Source: Ambrosia x helenae (taxonomy: Eukaryota > Streptophyta > Magnoliopsida > Asterales > Asteraceae). Taken from it: a stretch of 64,000 bases of DNA. Location: positions 71,488,593-71,552,592 of the forward strand of contig CM061227.1 in NCBI GenBank assembly GCA_030844895.1. Reading direction: 5' to 3'. The notes below the pieces were generated by a model. The model searched no databases. It saw only the letters and a list, made by a program, of their open reading frames with translations, and had not been told where the DNA came from. The translations under genes and the position numbers were made by a program. Below, in pieces: positions 54,725-64,000 of this stretch. Position 1 is the stretch's first letter, and each line of letters starts with the position of its first letter.

Positions 54725-57329
54725 TGTGACACCCTCAAATTTCCACTTGCAGAGTTTTAACCGCGAGGCGCATGACAAACCAGGATCCAAGTCAACGGTC
54801 ACAATAAACAACTCTATATGAAAGTACATAACATTCAAAAGACATAGTTTTCATAAACTCAAAACCAGTAGCGGAAGCGTTAGACAAGTTACAAACCATA
54901 AACCCAAATGTACCAAGTGTTTGTTTCAAAACATGATCTAAACCTAGACGCCAATGCAGACCCGTGCGCCTAGTTCCATTTGTTGCTACCATAGCGACCT
55001 GAGAAAAACATGCCAAAAGTCGTCAACATATAATGCTGGTGAGTTCACAGGTTTGTTCAATATGATACCAAATGTTACCAAAATGTTACCATGTCCATAC
55101 TATATCAATGTTACCAAGTACGCTAGCTAGGCGTATGTTTTATTACTACTACGATTGGAAACCGTTACTAGACACGTTTAGCAATGTTTAGCATATGTTT
55201 AAGCAGCCCGAATGTTCAACATGATACCAATGTTCCTGTTCGAGACAATATGCACCCGCCCGGCCCACCAAGCCGACGAGTGGGGCAGGTCACACCCAAT
55301 AGATCTATCCACATTTCCCCCGTTGTGCATCCCCGCACATTCATGGTTTCCCCCGGGACTTCTAAAGATCGTATAGCAATACAAAGTTAAAAAACAAGTA
55401 TGACATATTTTACCAAAAATAGTTTAGCGCATGTTTTCTCCCCCAAAAGTTAAAGCAGTAAAAGTGGGGCCGTGAACTCACCTTAGATAGCGTTCCTCGG
55501 TTACAAGTAAAATTGCTAAGCCCTTGATAATCCCTCTACCGGAGATCTATCAAAATGTTCACATAAGTGTTCCGACTAATAACCATAAGGTTATCTAGTC
55601 CCCAATTGTCCAGATCTTAACCAAGTATGTTTTAAAACGTGTTTAAATGTTTAACCGACATACTAGATCGACCCGACATCCCGTTGGTGACTCATTACCC
55701 TAACTAATCAAGTACACATAGATTACACACAAGGTTCAAGCATAAAACACTTAGTTTGTATCGAAAATCTCATTTCTGCATCAGAACGGTCGAACCAGTC
55801 AGACTAAGTCTCATTCGCCCGTTTTAAGTCTCCTTCGCCCGTTTTATGCTTTGTTCGACCGTTTGATGCCTCCTTCGACCGTTTGATCACGTTCGCCCCA
55901 AATTTTCCCAGGTTCGACCCTGGATTCTCTCCTTCGCCCACCCGATTGGTCGAAGGAGTCCAGGTTCGCCCCTGTTGTACAAATTTTCCTAAAAACGCTT
56001 CAAACACATTTGAAATACCTCAAAACATCATCAAACACAGCAGTCAAGTATGAATAACTTATCCCTACAAAACCCCACCGATTTCCCCCAATAATACGTC
56101 TATTTCAGCCCTTTCCCAAAATGGTAAGAATTATGGAAACGTCACAATCATGCATGGATTCTTTACCCAATTTGGAAACTTTTGAAATCGATTCATATTC
56201 AACTTAAAATGCTCAGTTTGTCGAGTGTTCGATTTTCCTTATTAGTTCTATTGATCATAAATATCATGCATTAAGTCTAGATTCGTTAAAACCCCCAAAA
56301 TACCCACAACATCACCATCTATCCAATTCTAACCCTAGATAACAATAACCTAGCATCAATAACAATCCTATATCATGTTTCTATCATAGATATAGCAGCA
56401 AATCATTGAACAACACATAACACCACATAATACACAATTAACATATGTTTATTACCATGAAAACCTATGTTTAAATGATAAGGTTCCGATTTAGAAAGAT
56501 GTTTAAAAAGGTTTTTAATCATGAAAACACCCTTAGAACAGATCCGGACAATTAGGGTTAGATGAAAACGAATTAAAATGCTTTAAAAAGGTTTAGGATC
56601 AAGAACACACCTTGGATTCTTGTTTAGATGTCGTAGATAGGTTAGATTATGAAAAAGAAGAGCAAAAACTCCTTCCTTAGTGATTAAAATCGTTTGAGAG
56701 TGTTTTGAGACGGTTAGGGTTTGTGAAATGATGAAAAATGACAAAGTTTGGTATTTATACTAATCCTCCTTCGCCCCATATCAATGGTTGAAGGTGGCTC
56801 CTTCGACCCTTCCATAGGGTCGAATGAGCCCTGTCCTGGTTGAAGGGAATTCTTTCAATTCCACACCCCAGGTTCGCCCATTTACAAAGGGTCGAACCAA
56901 ACAAAATTCCTCCTTCGACCACTCGAAGTGGTCGAACCAGAATTCATGTTTACCTAGTTTTCCAGTCCGTCGTGTTTAACGCATTCTAACACATCTTAAC
57001 ACATGAGCATGCAACCTTAGTCTATGTTTAACATATTTAAGCATGGATAATCATTTACACATCATTTAAACACATCTATGTATATAATCCACCACACGAC
57101 CCATAATCTACACATATACTTAATTACTTCATCTAATGTCACCAACAACGGGACCCGGTACTAGTGTATTCCCAAAATGACTCCCAATGATCCTCCAGAT
57201 CATTGAACCCTGGAGAATCATAACTTGACCCGACTCAACTAACCCATTTAAGTCCGTTTATAAACGTTTCCCGCTAAGGTAGACTTAGATGTTACTAAAA
57301 TGTTTAAGCCAAATATGCCGGGTGTCACA
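54725..57329 (-). repeat. 3' LTR of gypsy copy 2
   Basis: Minus-strand start TGTGACACCCGG at 57329, end GGGTGTCACA at 54725. TATA-like TATAAATA at 56753-56760 (minus). Word clusters of TTCGACC/TTCGCCC lie at about 55790-55970 and 56765-56940; the GC-rich conserved block is at about 55238-55378. Confidence 0.92.
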
Positions 57330-57466
57330 TCATCCCCACGTTGAAAGAATTTTCATCCCGAAAATTGCGCAAAGCCCCAAAATGAAAGAAACGAAAAGAA
57401 CAGAACGAAAAGAAAATTATCGGATGTCACATCATCCTCACGTTGAAAGGAATCTCGACCTGAGAT
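57330..57466 (-). other. PPT region with duplicated LTR-start module (copy 2)
   Basis: TCATCCCCACG at 57330-57340 (PPT complement) and TCATCCTCACG at about 57430-57440. Both are preceded on plus by the complement of TGTGACA(C/T)CCG. This matches the duplication seen in copy 1. Confidence 0.7.
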
Positions 57467-59375
57467 TCATTGCGCTTCGACAGTAACATGCCTTGATTCG
57501 AACGCGCGTTTCGGAAAAAGATGAGGATATTTAGCTTTCATCTGATCCTCCCGTTCCCATGTGAACTCCGGTCCACGGTTCGAGCTCCAACGAACCTTGA
57601 CGATGCGGATTTTACTTCGACGAAGGCTACGAATCTTGTAGTCGAGGATCTCGACAGGTTCCTCCATAATGCGAAGACGATCATCAATCTTGATCTCTTC
57701 CAGTGGTACAATGAGAGATTCATCAGCCAAACACTTCTTCAAGTTAGACACATGGAAGACGTTGTGCACACTATCGAGTTCCGCCGGTAAGTCAAGTCTG
57801 TATGCCACCGGTCCAATCCGATCCAGGATTGTGAATGGTCCGACATATCGAGGGTTAAGCTTGCCACGCTTTCCGAAGCGTATGACGCCCTTCCATGGTG
57901 AAACTTTCAGAAGTACCCTGTCCCCAACCTGGAACTCCAAAGGTTTTCGACGGCGATCGGCATAACTCTTCTGACGATCCCGTGCAGCAGCCAAACGGTG
58001 ACGAATCTGTACGATTTTCTCCGAAGTTTCGTACACAAGTTCCGGACCAGTGAGCTGGCTCTCGCCCACCTCGGCCCAACAAAGTGGTGATCGACACTTC
58101 CGTCCGTTAAGAGCCTCGAACGGAGCTGCCTTGATACTAGAGTGATAGCTGTTGTTGTAGGAAAACTCCACCAACGGTAGGTGAATTTCCAAACTCTTGC
58201 CAAAATCGATAACACACGCCCGAAGCATGTCTTCCAAGGTTTGAATCATCCGCTCACTCTGTCCATCAGTTTGCGGATGATAAGCCGTACTCATATCCAA
58301 CTGAGTACCCAAAGCCTTGTGCAGAGCCTTCCAGAAACGCGAAGCAAAACGAGAATCACGATAAGAGATAATAGAAACAGGCACCCCGTGCCGAGCAACC
58401 ACCTCCTTAAGGTAAAGTCGAGCTAACCGCTCGAGTCCATCGGTTTCCTTAATAGGTATGAAACGTGCCGATTTTGTCAGCCGGTCAACAATCACCCAGA
58501 TCATATCATAACCACTAGTGACCATGGCAGCTTGGTGACAAAATCCATCGTGATTCGCTCCCAATTCCATTCCGGAACCTCTGGTTGTTGCAGGAGACCA
58601 GACGGCCTCTGATACTCCACCTTGACTTTAGCACTAGTCAAGCATTTGCTGACATAAGAAGCTATATCAGCTTTCATGTTCGGCCACCAATAAAGTATCT
58701 TCAAATCCTGATACATCTTATCGGAGCCAGGGTGAATAGAATACCGGGATTTGTGAGCTTCATCCAAAACAAGCTCGCGCAATCCCCGAACAATGGGACC
58801 CAAACACGTCCCGCAAAATAGTGTAAGCCATCGGTCCTGAGTTCAAGATGCTTGTCAGCACTGTGCATAGTTTTAGCCTTAAGGTTTTCCTCCTTCAAGG
58901 CTTCCAACTGTGCAGAACGGATTCGGTCAGGCAATGACGAATGAATGGTGAGCTGTAAGGCTCGAACACGGCGAGGATTCGCAGACTCCTTCCTGCTCAA
59001 GGCGTTTGCCACAACGTTCGCCTTGCCAGGATGGTATTTGATACCACAGTCATAATCGTTCAGGAGTTCAACCCAGCGACGCTGCCGCTTGTTCAACACC
59101 TTCTGGTCGAAAATATGCTAAAGACTCTTGTGATCGGTATATACTTCACACTTGGTACCGTACAAGTAATGTCTACAGATTTTCAACGCAAAGACTACCG
59201 CACCCAGTTCCAAGTCATGAGTAGTGTAGTTCTTCTCATGAACTTTGAGTTGATGAGAAGCATAAGAAATAACCTTCCCGCGTTGCATCAACACACAACC
59301 GAGACCACGAATAGAAGCGTCACATTACACAACGAAGTCATCCGTACCCTCAGGTAAAGATAAGATAGGTGCAGA
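57467..59375 (-). pseudogene. pol: pol part 2 of gypsy copy 2: RNase H, integrase, chromodomain-like tail
   Basis: Homologous throughout to 8118-10076 of copy 1. Relative to it, the sequence has a TAA at 59325-59327 (Tyr position), a TAG at 59118-59120 (Gln position), a one-base loss near 58793 in a G run before LRELVLDEAHK, and another near 58516 after the KLP segment. The integrase core (AYHPQTDGQSERMIQ) and the C-terminal PVEILDYKIRSLR module are preserved in frame 58570-57467. RNase H up to DALSR-like NALSRKE is in frame 59099-58701. Non-functional. Confidence 0.9.
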
Positions 59376-61882
59376 TTAAAGTTTAAGCTTCAACATCTGA
59401 AATGCTGATTCCTGTGGTTCATCCCAGTTGAACTTTCGGTCCTTCTGGGTAAGAGTAGTGAGGGGTTGAGCGATCTTCGAAAATCCCTCAATGAAACGAC
59501 GATAGTAACCCGCAAGACCTAGGAATTGCCGCACCTCAGATGGCGTCTTTGGTGCTTCCCAGTCTTTAATAGCTTCGATCTTAGCCGGATCGACATGAAT
59601 TCCCAGTTCATTAACCACATGTCCTAGGAATTGAACTTCACGTAACCAAAAATCACACTTTGAGAACTTAGCATACAACTGCTCCGGTCTCAAAAGTTCC
59701 AAGACCAACCGTAGATGTTCCTCATGATCCGCCTTGTTCTTGGAATAAATCAGAATATCGTCAATGAACACGATGACGAACTTATCAAGGTAAGGTTTGC
59801 AAACGCGGTTCATTAAATCCATGAACACGGCCGGTGCGTTAGTGAGACCAAAAGGCATGACCAAGAACTCAAAATGGCCATAACGAGTGCGAAAGGCAGT
59901 CTTCTGTATGTCAACATCCCTGACGCGTAACTGGTGATAACCGGACCGCAAATCAATCTTCGAATAGTAGCTGGAGCCCTGGAGCTGGTCAAAGAGATCA
60001 TCAATGCGAGGCAGAGGGTAACGGTTCTTGAAGGTCACTTTGTTCAGCTCACGATAATCGATACACATGCGAAGACTTCCGTCCTTCTTCTTTACAAACA
60101 AAATAGGAGCTCCCCACGGGGAAGAACTCGGTCGGATGAAACCCTTTTCCAAGAGTTCCTGCAACTGGCTGGACAACTCTTGCATCTCGGGAGGTGCAAG
60201 ACGATACGGAGCTCGGGCAATGGGAGCCGCACCCGGAGTAAGATCAATACCAAACTCAACCTGAAGATGGGGAGGAAGACTAGGCAAATCATCAGGAAAC
60301 ACATCAGGAAAGTCACGAACCACAGGGATATCCTCGATCTTCTTCTCATCGTCAGTAGAAACGTTAACAAGTGCCAGAATGGCCGAACAACCCTTCCGAA
60401 GGTACTTACGGGCTTTCATGCTAGAAATGATACTCAGCGGAGCACCGCTTTTCTCGCCATGAACCGAAAGAGTCTCTCCGTCAGGGAGAGGGATCCGAAT
60501 AATCTTGTCGTAGCAAACGATCTCCGCACGATACAGCGATAACCAATCCATGCCGACAACGACATCAAAACTACCCAGGGGTACCGGCATAAGGTCAATG
60601 GGGAAAGAGAAACCCGACAGTTCCAAGCAACATTCCCTAAGGGTGTGTGTTGCTTCGATTTTCTTACCATCAGCCAATTCTATTAAGTACTTAGCCTCTA
60701 AAGGTGTTGGTACTATATCTAGCAATCGACTAATGTCCACAGATACGAAACTCTTATCGGCACCAGAATCAAACAAGACAGAAACATAGCGATCATTAAG
60801 AAGGAACGTACCGGTAACTGTGTCTGGATCCTGCCTAGCCTCTGCAGATCCAATGACGAAAGCACGTGCAGTCCTGCCTCCGCCGCCGTTGTTCCCATTA
60901 CCGTTTCCGCCCCTCCCATTATCGCCCTGCTTCAGCTTGGGACATTCACGCTTGAAGTGTCCCGTATCACCACAGTTATAGCACCCCTGCTTTCCTGGAG
61001 TACCCTGAGTAGCAGGAGTAGGAGCAGCAGCAGGAGTCTGAGTTGGGGTGAGTGCCACCCTGCAATCCTTAGCATGATGCCCCAACTGATGGCACCAATG
61101 ACAACGAGCCCGATCACAACTCCAAGAATGATGAAAACCACACTTGTTGCACTTGGGATGCTTCCCAACATACCCACTTGACTTCTGCCCAGAAGAAGAC
61201 CCAGATGAATCAAACTTCTTTGCCGGCTGAGATGGCGCTGGCACAACACTCTTCCCCGCACTATCCCACTTCCTCTTGTTCCCTTCAGAGACCTTCACAG
61301 CAGCACCCTTAGGAGGCAAAACACCTTCTGCCACCTTCAGGTTGGTCATCCGATGAGCTGATCGGACAACCTCAGCAATAGTGGGAAGATTCCCAGCAGC
61401 CACCAACCCAGCAATCTCCGGCACTAGCACAGACACATAGTGCTCGATCCTCCTATATTCGGGTGTGTGCAAATCAGGGCACAACACCGCCAGCTCATTC
61501 CTCCTGACAATGTACTCTTCGATCTCTGACCCAACCATCTTGTAGCTCCAGACCTCATGTTCTAACTTCTGTATCTCCTCTCTCGGACAGTACTCACCTC
61601 TCAACAGCTGCACAAACTCCGCCCAAGGCATAGCAATAGCCCCCCCTAACCCCATGTTCTGAGTAGTAGCATTCCACCATGACAGTGCAGGCCCCTCAAA
61701 TGTCGCAGTAGCATACTTCACCCTGTCCCCAGCAGGACAGTTACACATGACGAACACAGACTCAACCTTCTCCAGCCATCGGAGCAGTCCCACCGCTCCC
61801 TCAGTTCCAGCGAAGTTATGGGGCTGACAGTCCCGAAACTTTTTATAAGAGCACTGAGGTGGGGGTGGATTGGCACCAACAC
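59376..61882 (-). pseudogene. gag-pol: gag (main part), protease and reverse transcriptase of gypsy copy 2
   Basis: One long uninterrupted frame to the TAA at 59376-59378. In order: the gag core (PPPPQCSYKKFRDC, NFAGTEGAVGLLRWLEKVESVF), zinc knuckles CHWCHQLGHHAKDC and CYNCGDTGHFKREC, protease DSGADKSF, the RT blocks with FIDD at about 59750-59761, and the start of the RNase H linker. The terminal TAA replaces a codon that reads TGT in copy 1. The frame opens upstream at 61910, but the first nine or so codons lie in a likely intron (61883-61965), so the true N-terminus is the upstream exon. This copy keeps gag and protease joined without the stop seen in copy 1. Confidence 0.9.
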
Positions 61883-61965
61883 CTGAAAACACGGTACACG
61901 AGTAAAACACAAACGAAAGGACATGACACCCAAGAATGAGCCAAGGTCGACAGAAATCAACTCAC
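61883..61965 (-). other. Probable 83-bp spliceosomal intron in gag (copy 2)
   Basis: On the minus strand the sequence reads GGTG|GTGAGTTG at 61965 and GTTTTCAG|GTG at 61883, a good plant donor and acceptor. Length 83 is not a multiple of three. Removing it would place the Gly/Arg-rich N-terminal exon (62149-61966) in the same frame as the long gag-pol frame. The interior is AT-rich (TTTCG, TTTGTG, TTTTAC) relative to the flanking coding DNA. Confidence 0.65.
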
Positions 61966-62149
61966 CACCCATGGCATTAATCCCAGCCTGGAAATTAGCC
62001 ATAGCCATGTTCACTTGCTGCTGTAGCAAGTTGTTCAGCTCAGCTTGGGTCATGTTGATGTTACCACGACCACCGCCTCCAGCACGACCACCGCCGCCAG
62101 CACGGCCACCGCCGCCACCACGACGTCCACCACCGCGAGCACCAGACAT
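61966..62149 (-). CDS. gag: gag 5' exon: Gly/Arg-rich N-terminus (copy 2)
   Basis: Starts ATG at 62147-62149. It encodes a Gly/Arg-rich leader (repeats of GGGGRAGGGG) followed by MTQAELNNLLQQQVNMAMANF. RGG-like segments commonly bind RNA. Unspliced, the frame runs on to 61718 without meeting the gag reading frame; spliced, it joins it. This exon is absent from copy 1, where foreign LTR-like DNA occupies its place. Confidence 0.65.
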
Positions 62150-62660
62150 GATCTAACAAATCAAGAAATCGAGGGGTTCAGATTCACTTCTAGTATCAAC
62201 CACTAAAATTTTACAAGAGTTAACTTAGGGACAAATCCAGGACCATACATCCAAATTCGAAGTCCATCGGGATTTTCATGCATTTCAGTTTATTATTTCG
62301 TGTGCACCCGAAATGATAAACTGCTCTACATGGTCCTCCAGATGTACCCTTAATCCAGACTCCGGTCACCGAATATCGTCGCCTAGTAACGTGTTACGAT
62401 AGGTGCAAGTGTAAGAAGGCATGTATGTGCTAGAACCAACAAATCAACCCCTTCCCCTTCAATCCCGAAGAGGAAGACAAGAATAGGTAGGAACCCAAAT
62501 AAAAGCGGATGATGTAACAGAGAAGTATGTTGATGATGTAAGGACACCCCGACAACGTTAGTACGTATCCCACTAATGGACTCAAAGTATGTGACCGTCT
62601 AGTGTGTGCGACTCGGCTATAGGCCAGACTCTACATGCAGTCCTAGTTCAATATAACCAT
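62150..62660 (-). other. 5' leader of gypsy copy 2
   Basis: Non-coding stretch between PBS and gag start. No motif recognised; expected to hold packaging signals by analogy only. Confidence 0.5.
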
Positions 62661-62674
62661 TGGCTCTGATACCA
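62661..62674 (-). other. Primer binding site of gypsy copy 2
   Basis: Minus-strand TGGTATCAGAGCCA, three bases inside the 5' LTR end at 62678; Met-tRNA type, as in copy 1. Confidence 0.9.
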
Positions 62675-62677
62675 ATC

Positions 62678-64000
62678 TGTCACACCCTCAAATTTCCACT
62701 TGCGGAGTTTTACCGCGAGGCGCATGACAAACCAGTATCCAAGCCAACGGTCACAATAAACAACTCTATATGAAAGTACATAACATTCAAAAGACATAGT
62801 TTTCATAAACTCAAAACCAGTAGCGGAAGCGTTAGACAACTTACAAACCATAAACCCAAATGTACTAAGTGTTTATTTCAAAACATGATCTAAACCTAGA
62901 CGCCAATGCAGACCCGTGCGCCTAGTTCCATTTGTTGCTACCTTAGCGACCTGAGAAAAACATGCCAAAAGTCGTCAACATATAATGCTGGTGAGTTCAC
63001 AGGTTTGTTCAATATGATACCAAATGTTACCAAAATGTTACCATGTCCATACTATATCAATGTTACCAAGTACGCTAGCTAGGCGTATGTTTTATTACTA
63101 CTACGATTGGAAACCATTACTAGACACGTTTAGCATATGTTTAAGCAGCCCGAATGTTCCATACTATATCAATGTTTAAGCAGCCCGAATGTTTAAGCAG
63201 CCCGAATGTTCGCCCAAATTTTCCCAGGTTCGACCCTGGATTCTCTCCTTCGCCCACCCGATTGGTCGAAGGAGTCCAGGTTCGCCCTTGTTGTACAAAT
63301 TTTCCTAAAAACGCTTCAAACACATTCGAAACACCTCAAAACATCATCAAACACAGCAGTCAAGTATGAATAACTTATCCCTAAAAAACCCCACCGATTT
63401 CCCCCAATAATACGTCTATTTCAGCCCTTTCCCAAAATGGTAAGAATTATGGAAACGTCACAATCATGCATGGATTCTTTACCCAATTTGGAAACTTTTG
63501 AAATCGATTCATATTCAACTTAAAATGCTCAGTTTGTCGAGTGTTCGATTTTCCTTATTAGTTCTATTGATCATAAATATCCTGCATTAAGTCTAGATTC
63601 GTTAAAACCCCCAAAATACCCACAACATCACCATCTATCCAATTCTAACCCTATATAACAATAACCTAGCATCAATAACAATCCTATATCATGTTTCTAT
63701 CATAGATACAGCAGCAAATCATTGAACAACACATAACACCACATAATACACAATTAACATATGTTTATTACCATGAAAACCTATGTTTAAATGATAAGGT
63801 TCCGATTTAGAAAGATGTTTAAAAAGGTTTTTAATCATCAAAACACCCTTAGAACAGATCCGGACAATTAGGGTTAGATGAAAACGAATTAAAATGCTTT
63901 AAAAAGGTTTAGGATCAAGAACACACCTTGGATTCTTGTTTAGATGTCGTAGATAGGTTAGATTATGAAAAAGAAGAGCAAAAACTCCTTCCTTAGTGAT
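62678..64000 (-). repeat. 5' LTR of gypsy copy 2, internally deleted and cut by the window end
   Basis: Begins at 62678 (complement of the LTR end). Compared with 54725-56684 it is about 637 bp shorter. The deletion removes the GC-rich conserved block and part of the TTCGACC/TTCGCCC word cluster. The junction (63139-63210) consists of three copies of GTTTAAGCAGCCCGAATGTT, with a filler matching 63046-63063 between the first two. Confidence 0.9.

Larger units (their letters stand above)
54725..64000 (-). mobile_element. Ty3/gypsy chromovirus-like LTR retrotransposon, copy 2, cut by the window end
   Basis: Same family as 2947-12807, opposite orientation. The 3' LTR is 54725-57329, the PPT lies at 57330-57341, pol and gag run from 57467 to 62149, the PBS is 62661-62674, and the 5' LTR runs from 62678 past the window end with about 645 bp still outside, judged from the 3' LTR. 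It retains the gag 5' region missing in copy 1. It is inserted in the copia pol gene. The TSD cannot be checked; the left flank is AGGGG (54720-54724). Coding defects are listed under its parts. Confidence 0.92.

Noticed and set aside
59934..60542. 202-aa plus-strand frame
   Set aside because: Antisense shadow of gypsy copy 2 RT.
61718..61965. Continuation of the gag 5' exon frame into 61718
   Set aside because: Out of frame with the conserved gag sequence; explained by an unspliced intron.

Overview
The window is nuclear DNA of a flowering plant. It has AT-rich intergenic DNA, spliceosomal introns with GT..AG ends, plant-type F-box and B3 genes, and layers of nested plant transposable elements. 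The retroelement families resemble those I know from Asteraceae, but that family assignment is inference. No bacterial or organellar genes were seen.

Left part (1-18067): exons of an unidentified acidic protein family (275-603, 1920-2520, 13350-14629) are interrupted by a complete Ty3/gypsy chromovirus-like element (2947-12807). That element has 2.6 kb LTRs, a perfect 5-bp TSD (TGTAT), a Met-tRNA-type PBS and broken gag and pol. A truncated LTR of a related family (about 15911-18067, minus strand) abuts a Helitron helicase.

Middle part (18068-41214): a decayed Helitron Pif1-type helicase and a multi-exon RPA70-like gene, both on +, are followed by a tandem pair of unknown acidic genes on -, a B3-domain gene, a degenerate retroelement-type ORF, an F-box pseudogene, a 5'-truncated LINE with a 17-bp TSD, and an intact F-box gene. 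A Helitron-type 3' end (7-bp hairpin, 4 nt, CTAG, then T) lies at 41185-41214. The DNA immediately beyond it is interrupted coding sequence of an older element, so a very large Helitron carrying several host-like genes is a serious possibility.

Right part (41215-64000): one old Ty1/copia (Sirevirus-like) element on the minus strand is the backbone, with an extra ORF downstream of pol. It has been split by at least five other insertions: the Helitron edge (41214), a solo LTR (42452-45532, TSD AAAAC) holding a second solo LTR (42704-45261, TSD TTTTA) with two tRNA-like Pol III modules, another LTR (48135-50452), a hAT-type nonautonomous element (53116-53732, 8-bp TSD), and a second copy of the gypsy family on the minus strand (54725 to beyond 64000). 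The second gypsy copy preserves a 5' gag segment with a likely 83-bp spliceosomal intron.

A recurring theme is that each LTR or retroelement regulatory region carries its own cluster of short, CG-containing, both-strand repeat words: GGTCGAA/GGGCGAA, CCGTTCGGAAT, CGACTAG/CTAGTCG and GCGCTTAT. The GGTCGAA word is shared by two unrelated LTR classes, just upstream of their TATA boxes. All identities and counts were made by eye.
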